Assembly: GCA_965215155.1 (NCBI GenBank) | Contig: CBDCCY010000001.1 | Location: 868,001 to 932,000, forward strand | Source: JAGWAJ01 sp965215155 | Lineage (GTDB): Bacteria; Acidobacteriota; Vicinamibacteria; Vicinamibacterales; UBA8438 | DNA: 64,000 nt | Direction: 5' to 3' | Shown: one piece after another, positions 43,539-51,831 of the stretch | Layout: each line of letters starts with the position of its first letter | Numbering within the stretch: the stretch's first letter is position 1 | Notes under the pieces: generated by a model | Seen by the model: only the letters and a program-made list of their open reading frames with translations | What the model was told of the DNA's origin: nothing | Databases searched by the model: none | Position numbers and translations under genes: made by a program

Positions 43539-43873
43539 GCGGTGTCCCCTCCATCGTCCCCCGCGTCGTCCCTCCGGGTCGGCGCGGGCCAGTAGCGGGC
43601 GACGACCCACGCGGTGAACACCGCCACGGCGAGGTAGGCTCCGAGAGAGACGACCACCCAGTGGGGCAGCCCGAGCCAGAGTCGCGGCGGGCTGCCCGCG
43701 GGCAGGTACCAGGGGACGGACGCCGCGAAGAGGACTCCGTAGACGGCCCAGATCCAGGGGCGCGAACGCGGTTCCGGCGGGGTGGATCGGTCCGGCAGGC
43801 CGCGGGCGTCCGGAACCGGTCGTGGCGGCCGGACTGTCGCGGCCGCCCTCGGGGCGGACTCCCGATCCGGCAC
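43535..43873 (-). CDS. DUF3311-like symporter small subunit
   Basis: 112 residues: a Pro/Arg-rich N-terminus, then two membrane segments (WIWAVYGVLFAASVPWYL and LPHWVVVSLGAYLAVAVFTA) with the conserved P.WY and VARYW ends. Such proteins are accessory subunits made just before SSS symporters. A GTG start follows TATCAT by 5 bases. The neighbouring gene on the other strand is divergent. Confidence 0.75.
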   Translation of the reverse strand: MPDRESAPRAAATVRPPRPVPDARGLPDRSTPPEPRSRPWIWAVYGVLFAASVPWYLPAGSPPRLWLGLPHWVVVSLGAYLAVAVFTAWVVARYWPAPTRRDDAGDDGGDTA

Positions 43874-44030
43874 GCCCTATGATAGTGCCAGCGGTCGGGT
43901 CGCAGGAGGCTGCGGCGTCCCGGGTCCGGGTGCGGCACGCCGCCGGACCCGCCGCTTGTGCAGGGCGCAGGAGCTGTCGCGCGCCGCTCGCTCCGAACAG
44001 GGCGGCGGCGGGCACGGAAGGGAGTGGCCG

Positions 44031-44990
44031 ATGCGGGATGCAGCACGTCGGTTGGCGCGGGCGGTCGTGATTCCGGCGATCGTGGCCGGCGCCGCGCCGC
44101 CGCCGGTCGCCGGCGCGCAGGACGCCGCCGGCGCGCAGGACGCCGCCGGGGCCGAGAGCGCCGGCATCTCCCTCGACGGCGTCGTCGATCTCCACGTGCA
44201 CGCCGGTCCCGATTCGCGGCCCCGTTCCGTCGACGACATCGAGGCCGCCCGCGCGGCGCGCGACGCCGGGCTCCGGGCGATCCTGCTGAAGAACCACTTC
44301 ACGATGACCGCCGACCGGGCCGCCCTGGCCATGGGGCAGGTCGACGGCATCGAGATCTTCGGCGGCGTCGTCCTGAACCGCGCCGTCGGCGGGATCAACC
44401 CGGAGGCGGTGCGGCAGATGGCGACCTTCTCCGGCGGCCGGGGGAAGGTGGTCTGGCTGCCGACCTTCGACGCCGAGCACTACGTCGCCGCGGCCGGCGG
44501 CGGCGCCCCCTACGTGTCGATCCTCGAGGACGGCGAGCCGCTCCCGGCCGTGCTCGAGGTCTTCGCGCTCCTCGCCGAGCACGACCTGACGCTGGCCATG
44601 GGGCACTCGGGGCCGGGCGAGGTGCTGCGGCTGATTCCGGAAGCCAGACGGCTGGGGGTGCCCCGGATTCTGGTGACCCACGTCTTCGGCCAGGGCGCCA
44701 CGCGCGAGCAGATGCGCCAGATGGCGTCCGCGGGCGCGATCATGGAGATCGACTGGCTCGCCGTCCACTCCGGCGGACGCACCATCGACGAGTACGTCTC
44801 CGCCATCCGCGACCTCGGCGCGGAGGCGTTCTTCCTGTCGTCGGACCTCGGCCAGGCGGGCAATCCGCTGCACGCCGACGGGATGCGGGCCTACATCCGC
44901 GCCCTGCGCGAGGCGGGCATCACCGAGGACGAGATCGACGTGATGGCGCGCCGCAACCCGGCCCGGCTGCTCGGCCTCGACCCCCGGTAG
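44031..44990 (+). CDS. DUF6282-type metal-dependent hydrolase, exported
   Basis: 319 residues. A signal-like N-terminus is followed by a duplicated AGAQDAAGAQDAAGA tract. The TIM-barrel amidohydrolase features are GVVDLHVHAGPDSRPRSVDD (HxH metal site), LLKNHFTMTADRAALAMG, LAMGHSGPGEVLRLIPEA, ILVTHVFGQGATREQM and FFLSSDLGQAGNP (late Asp). Relatives are annotated DUF6282 or amidohydrolase-like. It probably hydrolyses a small amide or ester near the envelope. The ATG follows GAAGGGAG. Confidence 0.8.
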   Translation: MRDAARRLARAVVIPAIVAGAAPPPVAGAQDAAGAQDAAGAESAGISLDGVVDLHVHAGPDSRPRSVDDIEAARAARDAGLRAILLKNHFTMTADRAALAMGQVDGIEIFGGVVLNRAVGGINPEAVRQMATFSGGRGKVVWLPTFDAEHYVAAAGGGAPYVSILEDGEPLPAVLEVFALLAEHDLTLAMGHSGPGEVLRLIPEARRLGVPRILVTHVFGQGATREQMRQMASAGAIMEIDWLAVHSGGRTIDEYVSAIRDLGAEAFFLSSDLGQAGNPLHADGMRAYIRALREAGITEDEIDVMARRNPARLLGLDPR

Positions 44991-45087
44991 GCTGCGGGCG
45001 GGCCACGGCGTCGACTCCCCCCGCGCCCCCCGGGCGGGCCGGGAGCCGCACGCCCGGGCCGCCCGCGAGCCGTTGGCCCCGTTGGCG

Positions 45088-46023
45088 TCAGTGCAGGCGG
45101 TAGCCGCCCGGCGGATCGTCCGGGCGGTCAGCCTCGAAGCGCTCTTCGGCTTCCCACAGGCGGCGCCGCTCCGCCCGCCGCCGGCGGTGCCGCCAGATGG
45201 CGGCCAGCGAGAGGCTGGCGATCATCGTCCAGAGGGTGAAGGGGCTGGCGACGAACGTGATCCATTCCTCCCAGCCCCCGCTCGTGCGCCAGAAGATGCG
45301 CGTGGCGCCGCGGACGCTCGTTCCCGTCGCCTCGGCGAAGGCGTAGTCGAACGGCGCTCCGGCCGCCACGCCCGCGAGGATGCGGGACACGACTCGGGCG
45401 CCGTGGCGCCGCAGCAGGTCGCGCACGAGCGCGTGCGAGATGACGTAGGCGCGCGCGGCGTCGCGCCGGCCTCCGTAGAAGAGTCCCTCGAGGTCGGTCA
45501 CGGTCGGCTGGCCCGCCACGAGCGTCGCCCAGAGGAAGCGCGAGCGGTTGCCGATCCCCCAGCTCCGCTCCGCGACGCTCGCCAGACCTTCGTTGAACCA
45601 GCGCGGCAGGCGGCCCCCGCCGGCCGCGCGCGCGGCGAGGATGTGCGCCACCTCGTGATGCAGGACCAGCTCGAGCGTGTCGTGCGGGTAGCTGCCGATG
45701 CGGTCGGGGAAGAGGACGATCAGGTCGTGATCCGGGTCGGCGAACGCCGCGACCCACGGCGGGGCGTCCCGGGCGAGGCGGGTGTCCTCGGGCACCAGCG
45801 CCACCCGGATCGGGTTGCCCGGGTCGGCGAGTCCGACCAGCCGCATCACCGCCGCCAGCCGTCCCGCGTCGAGGCGGCCCAACTGACCGGCCACCGCCCG
45901 CAGGCGCTCCGGGGCCTCCACCGTAAGGGCCGGCAGGCGCGGCTGGGCGGCCGCGCCGCAGGGTACGGCGCACGCGGCGGCTGCGACCCCGACGACGCTG
46001 ACGACGATGGCCGCCGCCCGTGG
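45088..46023 (-). CDS. Peptidase MA-like zinc metalloprotease, membrane-anchored
   Basis: About 310 residues. A signal-like segment (IVVSVVGVAAAACAV) precedes the catalytic ELVLHHEVAHILAARAAGG (HExxH), with the third ligand region LPRWFNEGLASVAE. A C-terminal transmembrane segment (TFVASPFTLWTMIASLSLAA) and a basic coiled tail (RHRRRRAERRRLWEAEE) follow. The family is gluzincin-like (peptidase MA). Its start is a problem: between the smr stop and the signal peptide this frame has no ATG, GTG, TTG or CTG. A non-standard start or a small sequence error must be assumed. The given end is approximate. Confidence 0.7.
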   Translation of the reverse strand, partial: PRAAAIVVSVVGVAAAACAVPCGAAAQPRLPALTVEAPERLRAVAGQLGRLDAGRLAAVMRLVGLADPGNPIRVALVPEDTRLARDAPPWVAAFADPDHDLIVLFPDRIGSYPHDTLELVLHHEVAHILAARAAGGGRLPRWFNEGLASVAERSWGIGNRSRFLWATLVAGQPTVTDLEGLFYGGRRDAARAYVISHALVRDLLRRHGARVVSRILAGVAAGAPFDYAFAEATGTSVRGATRIFWRTSGGWEEWITFVASPFTLWTMIASLSLAAIWRHRRRRAERRRLWEAEERFEADRPDDPPGGYRLH

Positions 46024-46063
46024 CCGCGAGCCGCGCCCTGCCGCCCGGCCGCCGCCCGGCCGT

Positions 46064-46363
46064 TCAGTCCGCCGGGTCGCCGTCGCCCGCGCCGCTCCGC
46101 AGCGTGGCGACCGTCGCGCCGAGGTGCGACTCCGGCGCGTCGCGGAAGGCGGCGACGAGCGGATGGCGGGCGAGCGTGGCGTGCACGGCGGCGCGCTGCA
46201 CCCCGATCCCCCGCCCGTGCACCAGGCGGACCTCGCGGAGACCGGCCTCGGCCGCGGCCCGGACGTACTCCGCGACGACGGAACGGACGTCGCGCGGTGC
46301 GAAGGTGTGGAGGTCGAGCTCCGGCTCGATCGGCACCGCGTGCGGCGGGTCATGGTCGCTCAT
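46064..46363 (-). CDS. Smr domain protein
   Basis: 99 residues: LDLHTFAPRDVRSVVAEYVR begins the Smr fold with its DLH motif, and REVRLVHGRGIGVQRAAVHA has the HGxG motif. The stand-alone Smr domain is related to the MutS2 C-terminus and can nick or bind branched DNA or collided-ribosome mRNA in other bacteria. It overlaps the queF gene by 14 bases and precedes the peptidase. Confidence 0.88.
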   Translation of the reverse strand: MSDHDPPHAVPIEPELDLHTFAPRDVRSVVAEYVRAAAEAGLREVRLVHGRGIGVQRAAVHATLARHPLVAAFRDAPESHLGATVATLRSGAGDGDPAD

Positions 46364-46697
46364 GCGTCGCCGTTACGCGGGTCGTGATGCCGCCGCGGAC
46401 GGAGAAGTCGCCCACCACCGTCATCCGCCGCGGCGCGCACGCCGCGACGAGGTCGTCGAGGATGCGGTTGGTGACGTTCTCGTAGAACATGCCGCGGTTC
46501 CGGAACTCGATCAGGTAGTACTTGAGGGCCTTGAGCTCGATGCACCGCTCGTCCGGCGTGTACGTGATGCGGATCTCGCCGAAGTCCGGAAGGCCCGTCT
46601 TGGGGCAGAGCGCCGTGAACTCGGGGCAGCGGACGAGGATCTCGTAGTCGCGCTCCGGGCGCGGGTTCGGAAAGGTCTCGATCGTCGCTTCCGCCAT
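46350..46697 (-). CDS. queF: 7-cyano-7-deazaguanine reductase
   Basis: 115 residues, the short (YkvM) form of QueF. The catalytic Cys is in TALCPKTGLPDFGEI, the substrate-binding ELK in CIELKALKYYLIEF, and later RNRGMFYENVTNRILDDLV and RMTVVGDFSVRGG are conserved. It reduces preQ0 to preQ1 with NADPH, the last free-base step to queuosine in tRNA. The ATG at 46697 gives the normal N-terminus (MAEATIETFPNP). No other queuosine gene is in view. Confidence 0.95.
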   Translation of the reverse strand: MAEATIETFPNPRPERDYEILVRCPEFTALCPKTGLPDFGEIRITYTPDERCIELKALKYYLIEFRNRGMFYENVTNRILDDLVAACAPRRMTVVGDFSVRGGITTRVTATHERP

Positions 46698-46765
46698 GTC
46701 TCTCGGGCCTGCCAGGGGGATTCTAGCAAGGTCCGGATCGGGGGCTTGCCGGGCCCGACACAGGA

Positions 46766-46794
46766 TTGACACCGCAAACACGGCGGGCTACTGT
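46766..46794 (+). promoter_or_regulatory. Promoter of the HU gene
   Basis: TTGACA (46766-46771), a 17-base spacer and TACTGT (46789-46794) form a strong sigma-70-type promoter. The leader to the ATG at 46891 is about 90 bases and GC-rich, unlike the leaderless pattern elsewhere in the window. Confidence 0.6.
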
Positions 46795-46890
46795 ACGGTG
46801 CGCCCGCGGGGGGTGCACGCTCGGGGGGCGTCCGTCGCGCGGAGGCTGCCGGGCCGGCGACCACGTCCAGCGCAGGTTGGAGGGACACCG

Positions 46891-47226
46891 ATGGCTGAAG
46901 CAGCTCGACGGATGGGCAAGACCGAACTCTTCTTGCACTTCGCGGACAAGTTCGAGCTCAAGCGGACGGAGGTGCGGGAGATCTTCGACGAGCTGCAGCG
47001 ACTGTCGGAGGCGCAGTTGAAGAAGTGCGGCGAGTTCACGCTTCCCGGCATGACCAAGCTGGTCGTCCAGAAGCGAAAGGCGCGGATGGGCCGCAACCCG
47101 GCCACCGGCGAGGCCATCAAGATCCCGGCCAAGACCGTGGTGAAGGCCCGTATCGCGAAGCAGCTCAAGGACTCCGTGTTGCCCAAGAGCCGTGCGCGCG
47201 CGCGCAGCACCCGCGCGACGAAGTAG
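46891..47226 (+). CDS. hup: HU/IHF family DNA-binding protein
   Basis: 111 residues. The HU fold is seen in KTELFLHFADKFELKRTEVR, the arm signature is GRNPATGEAIKIPAKTVVKA, and FTLPGMTKLVVQKRKARMG precedes it. A basic C-terminal tail (PKSRARARSTRATK) extends beyond typical HU by about 15 residues. It bends and compacts DNA as a nucleoid protein. TTGGAGGGACACC before the ATG is a clear ribosome-binding sequence. Confidence 0.93.
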   Translation: MAEAARRMGKTELFLHFADKFELKRTEVREIFDELQRLSEAQLKKCGEFTLPGMTKLVVQKRKARMGRNPATGEAIKIPAKTVVKARIAKQLKDSVLPKSRARARSTRATK

Positions 47227-47454
47227 GTCCCGGCCCCTGCCGGTCGGGCGCGGCGGGGCTCGGCGGAGCGCCCGCCCTCCGCGACGTCCTCCCGGAAGTG
47301 AGGTTCACCCGCCCGCCGGCACCATCCGCGAAGGCGGCGCCCTTCGCGGGCTGTTCCTCACCGCGCTCCCGTCGAGGCCGACGCGCGCCGTCGGCCGGGT
47401 CGCCGCTCTCGGAGCCCCGCCAGGCAGGTCCCCTGCCGTGGAGGCCGAACCACC
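47227..47454. other. Intergenic, no gene seen
   Basis: 228 bases of GC-rich DNA between HU and the E2 gene. GGAGGCC just before the ATG at 47455 is the E2 ribosome-binding sequence. I see no clear terminator, small gene or RNA. Confidence 0.4.
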
Positions 47455-48702
47455 ATGCCCCCGTCCCTCACCCAGGTGCTGATGCCGCAGCTCGGCGAGT
47501 CGATCGCCGAGGGCACCATCGTCCGCTGGATGAAGCAGGCGGGCGAAGCGGTCGGTCGCGACGAGCCCCTGTTCGAGATCTCGACCGACAAGGTCGACGC
47601 GGAGGTTCCGTCGCCGGCGTCCGGCGTGCTCACCGACATCCGCGTCCGGGCCGGCGAGACGGTGCCCGTCGACAGCGTCGTGGCCACCATCGCCGCCGCG
47701 CAGGACGGCGCCGCCCGTGACGCGGTCGCGCTCCCCCCGGCGGCCGCCGCGGAGGCGCCGGCGCCTCCGGAGCCCCCGGCCACGCCGGCGGCCGCGTCCG
47801 ACGAGGCGCCGGAGGACCGCGAGCGCCCGTTCCGCGTCTCGCCGCTCGTCCGCCGTCTGGCGCGCGAGCACCGCGTCGACGTCCGGGAGGTGACGGGCAC
47901 CGGCTCGGACGGGCGCGTCACCCGGGACGACATCCTGCGGCACGTCAGCGCCGCGGCCGCGGACACCGCGGCGACCGGCGTCGAGAACGAGGACGGCGCG
48001 CGCGTCGAGCCGATGTCGGTCCTGCGGCGGCAGATCGCCGACCACATGGTGCGCAGCCGCCGGACGTCGGCGCACGTGCACACCCTGTTCGACGTCGACT
48101 TCTCCCGCGTGGCGGTCCTGCGGGCGGAACACCGCGAGGCGTGGGCCGCCGCGGGGGTCCGCCTGACCTACCTGGCGTTCGTCGCCCGGGCGGCCGCCGC
48201 CGCTCTCGCGGAGGAGCCGCTCCTGAACGCCTCGATCACCGGCGACGGCCGGCGCGTCGTCTACCGGCGCGACGTGAACCTCGGCATCGCCGTCGCGCTC
48301 GACGAGGGGCTCGTCGTGCCGGTCATCCGGCGGGCGGAGCGGCAGAGCCTCGCCGGGCTCAGCCGCGCGATCGCCGACGCGGCGGCCCGCGCCCGCGCCG
48401 GCGCTCTCACGCCCGACGACGTCAGCGGGGGCACGTTCACGATCACGAACCCCGGCTCGTTCGGGTCGATCCTCGGTCTTCCCATCATCAACCAGCCCCA
48501 GGTGGCGATCCTGTGCGTCGGCGCCGTCGAGCGGCGCCCGGCCGTCGTCGACGACGCCGGCACGGTCGCGGCCCGGACGCGATGCTACCTGACGCTCGGA
48601 TTCGACCACCGCCTGATCGACGGGGCGGTGGCCGACCGCTTCATGGCCCGCGTCAAGGCGGGGCTCGAGTCGTTCGACGCCGATCTCGTCGCGCTGGCGT
48701 GA
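47455..48702 (+). CDS. 2-oxoacid dehydrogenase E2 (dihydrolipoyl acyltransferase)
   Basis: 415 residues. The lipoyl domain (about 1-80) has FEISTDKVDAEVPSPASG with the lipoylated lysine. The peripheral subunit-binding domain is RVSPLVRRLAREHRVDVREV with GSDGRVTRDDILRH. The catalytic domain ends LGFDHRLIDGAVADRFMARV, with the active His and DG. An Ala/Pro linker joins the parts. It transfers acyl groups in a pyruvate, oxoglutarate or branched-chain complex. E1 and E3 genes are not adjacent, but lipB follows 30 bases later, fitting a lipoylation context. Confidence 0.92.
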   Translation: MPPSLTQVLMPQLGESIAEGTIVRWMKQAGEAVGRDEPLFEISTDKVDAEVPSPASGVLTDIRVRAGETVPVDSVVATIAAAQDGAARDAVALPPAAAAEAPAPPEPPATPAAASDEAPEDRERPFRVSPLVRRLAREHRVDVREVTGTGSDGRVTRDDILRHVSAAAADTAATGVENEDGARVEPMSVLRRQIADHMVRSRRTSAHVHTLFDVDFSRVAVLRAEHREAWAAAGVRLTYLAFVARAAAAALAEEPLLNASITGDGRRVVYRRDVNLGIAVALDEGLVVPVIRRAERQSLAGLSRAIADAAARARAGALTPDDVSGGTFTITNPGSFGSILGLPIINQPQVAILCVGAVERRPAVVDDAGTVAARTRCYLTLGFDHRLIDGAVADRFMARVKAGLESFDADLVALA

Positions 48703-48732
48703 GCGCCCATCGTCGCCCGAAGGCTCCGCTCG

Positions 48733-49536
48733 GTGCCCAACCCACCCCCCGGGGATCCGCACCCTTCCACGGCGCAGCCGCCGGCGCCGCGCGGGCCGCG
48801 GATGCCGCCCGGGCCGACTAGCCCTCCGGACGGGTCGCCGAGCGAGCCCCGGCCGCCCCTCGTCGTCGAGCGATTGGGCGTCGTCGGCTACGACGAGGCG
48901 ACTGCGCTCCAGCAGGAGCTCGTCGCCCGGCGCCAGGAAGGGCGCATCGCCGACCGGCTGCTGCTGCTCGAGCACCCGCCCGTGATCACGCTGGGCGTCG
49001 CGGCGCGCGGGAGCCGCGAGAACATCCTCGCCCCGCCGGCCGAGCTCCGCCGTCGCGGCGTGGAGGTTCGCGCCGCTCGCCGGGGCGGCGACGTCACCTA
49101 CCACGGTCCCGGGCAACTCGTCGGGTACCCCGTCCTGCGCCTGGCGCCGGACCGTCGCGACGTCCACCGCTACGTGCGCGACCTCGAGGAGGTCCTGATC
49201 CGAACCGCCGCCCGCTTCGGGGTGACCGCATCTCGCGAGCCGGGCCTGACCGGCGTCTGGGTGGGCCGCGACAAGCTCGCCGCCATCGGCGTCCGCTTCT
49301 CCCGCTGGGTGACCAGCCACGGCTTCGCGCTGAACGTCGCGACCGACCTCGACCACTTCCGGCTCATCCGCCCCTGCGGGATCGACGGCCGCGGAGTGAC
49401 CTCGCTGGCCGCCCTGACCGGTCGCGCGCCCTCGGCCGACGAGGCGGCCGCCGTGACCGCGGACTGCTTCGCCGGCGTGTTCGACCGCACGATTCGCGAC
49501 GGTCGGCCAGGCGCCGGCGCGGCCGGCGTCCGTTGA
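48733..49536 (+). CDS. lipB: Lipoyl(octanoyl) transferase
   Basis: 267 residues with an unusual Pro-rich N-terminus of about 45. The core has RLLLLEHPPVITLGVAARGS, the substrate-binding RRGGDVTYHGPGQLVGYPVL and the catalytic Lys region DKLAAIGVRFSRWVTSHGFA, then LIRPCGIDGRGVTSL with the catalytic Cys. It moves octanoate from ACP to lipoyl domains such as the neighbouring E2. A start at ATG 48802 would remove part of the Pro-rich extension and may be the real one. The stop TGA is the first codon of a 35-bp repeat. Confidence 0.93.
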   Translation: MPNPPPGDPHPSTAQPPAPRGPRMPPGPTSPPDGSPSEPRPPLVVERLGVVGYDEATALQQELVARRQEGRIADRLLLLEHPPVITLGVAARGSRENILAPPAELRRRGVEVRAARRGGDVTYHGPGQLVGYPVLRLAPDRRDVHRYVRDLEEVLIRTAARFGVTASREPGLTGVWVGRDKLAAIGVRFSRWVTSHGFALNVATDLDHFRLIRPCGIDGRGVTSLAALTGRAPSADEAAAVTADCFAGVFDRTIRDGRPGAGAAGVR

Positions 49537-49641
49537 GCTGCCGCGGCCGGGAAGATGGCCGTCCCGATGAGTGTCTGCCTCGCGCCCGGTGTTGCCAGTG
49601 CGGCCCTGAGCTGCCGCGGCCGGGGAGATGGCCGTCCCGAT
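49534..49641 (+). repeat. Two direct 35-bp repeats after lipB
   Basis: TGAGCTGCCGCGGCCGGGAA (49534 on, ending CCCGAT at 49568) recurs at 49607-49641 with one mismatch. The first copy starts on the lipB stop codon. The stretch 49537-49740 holds no gene. Confidence 0.75.
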
Positions 49642-49722
49642 CGAGCCGCGTCCGGTCCGCCATTCGTCGCGGGCGCGACCGCAAGGTCGCGCTGCGGCCT
49701 GCGGCTGGCGCCCGGCCGGCCT

Positions 49723-49757
49723 GCGGGAGTCCGCGCCGTTCTACGGCGCAGACTGCC
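49723..49757 (-). repeat. Dispersed gene-end repeat overlapping the MDH-like stop codon
   Basis: GGGAGTCCGCGCC and GGCGCAGACTGCC flank GTTCTAC. It is a degenerate copy of the TAGGAGTCTGCGCCGCAGAAC element. The stop codon of the minus-strand MDH-like gene (49741-49743) lies inside it. Confidence 0.55.
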
Positions 49758-50628
49758 GCCCGCTCTCGCCGGTCGGTTCGGCGGCGGCGAGTCCGTTCCC
49801 CAGGCGCACGCGCTCGCCGGCCGTGAGCGGCGGCTCCACGATCCGCGCGATGCCCCCGGCGTCGAGTTGCACGGGAACCGCCACGGCGCGGCCCCGCGCG
49901 CCGAGCTCCCCGTCGTGCACGACGAAGCAGCAGGGCATGCGCGCCATCCGCTCGACGAGCGCGGCCACGACGCGCGCCGCCGCGGCGGCCAGCGCGTACG
50001 GTCCCGGGGGCCAGAGGAGCGGCGTCCGCGCTCCGGCGTGCGCGAGCCGGGTGGCGGGCAGGCGCTCCACCAGCCGCTGGCCGGCGACGGTCGCCTGTCC
50101 CCACGGCACGACGGCGTGGCGGGGCGGGATGCCGGCCACGGTCAGCGCGACGTCGGACGCGGGGCAGCCGATGTCCAGGGCGACGACGGCGGTGACGGCG
50201 GCGCGCAGCGCCTCCGGCGCCGTGCCGAACAGGCGCCGGGCCGGGAGGCCGCGCTCGGTGACCGCGCGCTCGACGAGCCGGCGGTGCGAGGCGCCGGCGC
50301 AGAGGACTACCGTGTCCGAGCGCGCCGGGCCCAGCCGATCGAGCAACGCCAGCCCCGCGTCGTCGGCCCACTCGCGCTCCGGGCCCGCCGCCGGGCCCGC
50401 CAGGACCACGACGTCGGCGCCGGCCGCGGCGGCGAGGTCGCCGTGGGCCGTGACGCGGGTGCCGAAGCGGTCGAGCGGCGCCGACTGCCGGATGTCGAGG
50501 GCCTTGCCGGCCGCGACGTCGGCGGCCTCGTCGACGAGCCGGACCGAGCGCACGTGGTCGCGGGCCGCGATCGTCTGCGCGAGCGCTCCGCCCAGCGTGC
50601 CCGCTCCGACGATGGCCACGACAGACAT
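49741..50628 (-). CDS. Malate/lactate dehydrogenase-like protein with degenerate active site
   Basis: 295 residues. The NAD fold MSVVAIVGAGTLGGALAQTI and the VDEAADVAAGKALDIRQSAP stretch match malate dehydrogenases. Beyond that, the usual catalytic elements are not seen. The mobile-loop arginines are replaced by AGPAAGPEREWADDAG, the NPVD motif is absent, and the GGHGD histidine site reads VAGIPPRHAVVPWGQ. It may have lost oxidoreductase activity or act on another substrate. It ends inside a dispersed repeat. Confidence 0.7.
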   Translation of the reverse strand: MSVVAIVGAGTLGGALAQTIAARDHVRSVRLVDEAADVAAGKALDIRQSAPLDRFGTRVTAHGDLAAAAGADVVVLAGPAAGPEREWADDAGLALLDRLGPARSDTVVLCAGASHRRLVERAVTERGLPARRLFGTAPEALRAAVTAVVALDIGCPASDVALTVAGIPPRHAVVPWGQATVAGQRLVERLPATRLAHAGARTPLLWPPGPYALAAAAARVVAALVERMARMPCCFVVHDGELGARGRAVAVPVQLDAGGIARIVEPPLTAGERVRLGNGLAAAEPTGESGRQSAP

Positions 50629-50728
50629 TGCGGTCGCGGGTATTCTAGTGGTCGGGCGCCGCCCCCGGGGCAGGGGGCCGCTGCCCTGAGCCTCGGGCGC
50701 TGCCGGAGGGCCGGCCGGGCCGCTGCCG

Positions 50729-51466
50729 ATGCACGACGCCGCCAATCTGTCGGGGAAGGCCGCGGTCGTGACCGGCGCGTCGCGCGGCATCGGACTCGCG
50801 GTCGCGGAGGGTCTGGTCGCCCGCGGCGCCGGGGTCGTGGCCTGCGGGCGCTCCGCGGAGGCGTTGGCGGCGGCCCGGAAGCAGCTTGCGGAGCGCGCGG
50901 CGGGCGGCGCGGGGGGGCGCGTGGAGACCTTCCTCGGCGACCTGCGCGAGGAGGCGCACGCCGCGGGCGCCATCGCCGTCGCGACCGAGCGCCTCGGCGG
51001 TCTCGACATCCTCGTCAACAACGCCGGCGTGGGCCGTTTCGAGGACTTCGCCGAGCAGCCGGTCAGCGACTGGCGCGAGGTGCTCGAGACCAACCTGCAC
51101 GCCGTGTTTCTCTGCTGCCGGGCCGCGATCCCGCACCTGCGCCGTCGCGGCGGCGGGTGGATCATCAACGTCAGCAGCCTCGCCGGCAGCCACCCCTTCG
51201 CCGGGGCCGCCGCCTACTGCGCTTCCAAGGCCGGCCTCGATGCGTTCACGACGGCCCTCATGCAGGAGCTGCGGCACGACGGCATCCGGGTCGCGACCGT
51301 GGCGCCCGGCTCCGTCGGCACCGATTTCGGGGGCGGCCGGCACGCCGCGGCCGCCTGGAAGCTGACGCCGGCGGACGTTGCCCGCGTGGTCGTGGACCTG
51401 CTGCAGCATGCGCCGCGCAGCCTCCCGAGCCGGGTCGAGCTCCGGCCGTCGCAGCCGCGCCGGTGA
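50729..51466 (+). CDS. SDR family oxidoreductase
   Basis: 245 residues. TGASRGIGLAVAEGLVARGA is the NADP-binding TGxxxGIG, LDILVNNAGVGRF the NNAG motif, INVSSLAGSHPFAGAAAYCA has the catalytic Ser, and YCASKAGLDAF the YxxxK pair. It resembles 3-oxoacyl-ACP reductases, but the substrate is open. The FHA gene starts 11 bases later. Confidence 0.9.
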   Translation: MHDAANLSGKAAVVTGASRGIGLAVAEGLVARGAGVVACGRSAEALAAARKQLAERAAGGAGGRVETFLGDLREEAHAAGAIAVATERLGGLDILVNNAGVGRFEDFAEQPVSDWREVLETNLHAVFLCCRAAIPHLRRRGGGWIINVSSLAGSHPFAGAAAYCASKAGLDAFTTALMQELRHDGIRVATVAPGSVGTDFGGGRHAAAAWKLTPADVARVVVDLLQHAPRSLPSRVELRPSQPRR

Positions 51467-51477
51467 GGACGGGGGCG

Positions 51478-51828
51478 ATGACCAGCCCGCCGGAGCCAGA
51501 CCCGATCCCGCCCGGCCCCGAGTGGCAGCTCCGCGCCGACCCCGCCGGAGGTCGCGCGGCCGTGCTCCGGCTCCGGCCGGACACGGTACGGACGATGGGG
51601 CGGGCCGCCAATGCCGACCTCGTCGTCGACGCGCCCTTCCTTTCCCGCGTCCACTGCCGCCTCACGGCCCGCGCCGACGTGCTGCTGGTCGAGGACCTGC
51701 GGAGCACGAACGGGACGTTCGTCAACGGGCGCCGGGTCGAGCGCGCCGCGCTGGGGGACGGGGATCGGCTGACGGTCGGTCGGCTGGAGTTCGCGGTCTC
51801 CCGGCACTCCGTCGCCACGGCCCGCTGA
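51478..51828 (+). CDS. FHA domain protein
   Basis: 116 residues, almost all one forkhead-associated domain: VRTMGRAANADLVVDAPFLS gives the GR motif, SRVHCRL the SxxH phosphothreonine site, and LRSTNGTFVNGRRV the NG pair. It binds phosphothreonine peptides and probably reads a Ser/Thr kinase signal, though no kinase gene is in the window. The ATG overlaps no other gene; it is probably cotranscribed with the SDR. Confidence 0.88.
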   Translation: MTSPPEPDPIPPGPEWQLRADPAGGRAAVLRLRPDTVRTMGRAANADLVVDAPFLSRVHCRLTARADVLLVEDLRSTNGTFVNGRRVERAALGDGDRLTVGRLEFAVSRHSVATAR

Positions 51829-51831
51829 GGG

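Noticed and set aside
47305..49356. Minus-strand frame opposite the E2 and lipB genes
   Set aside because: Shadow of two well-supported genes.
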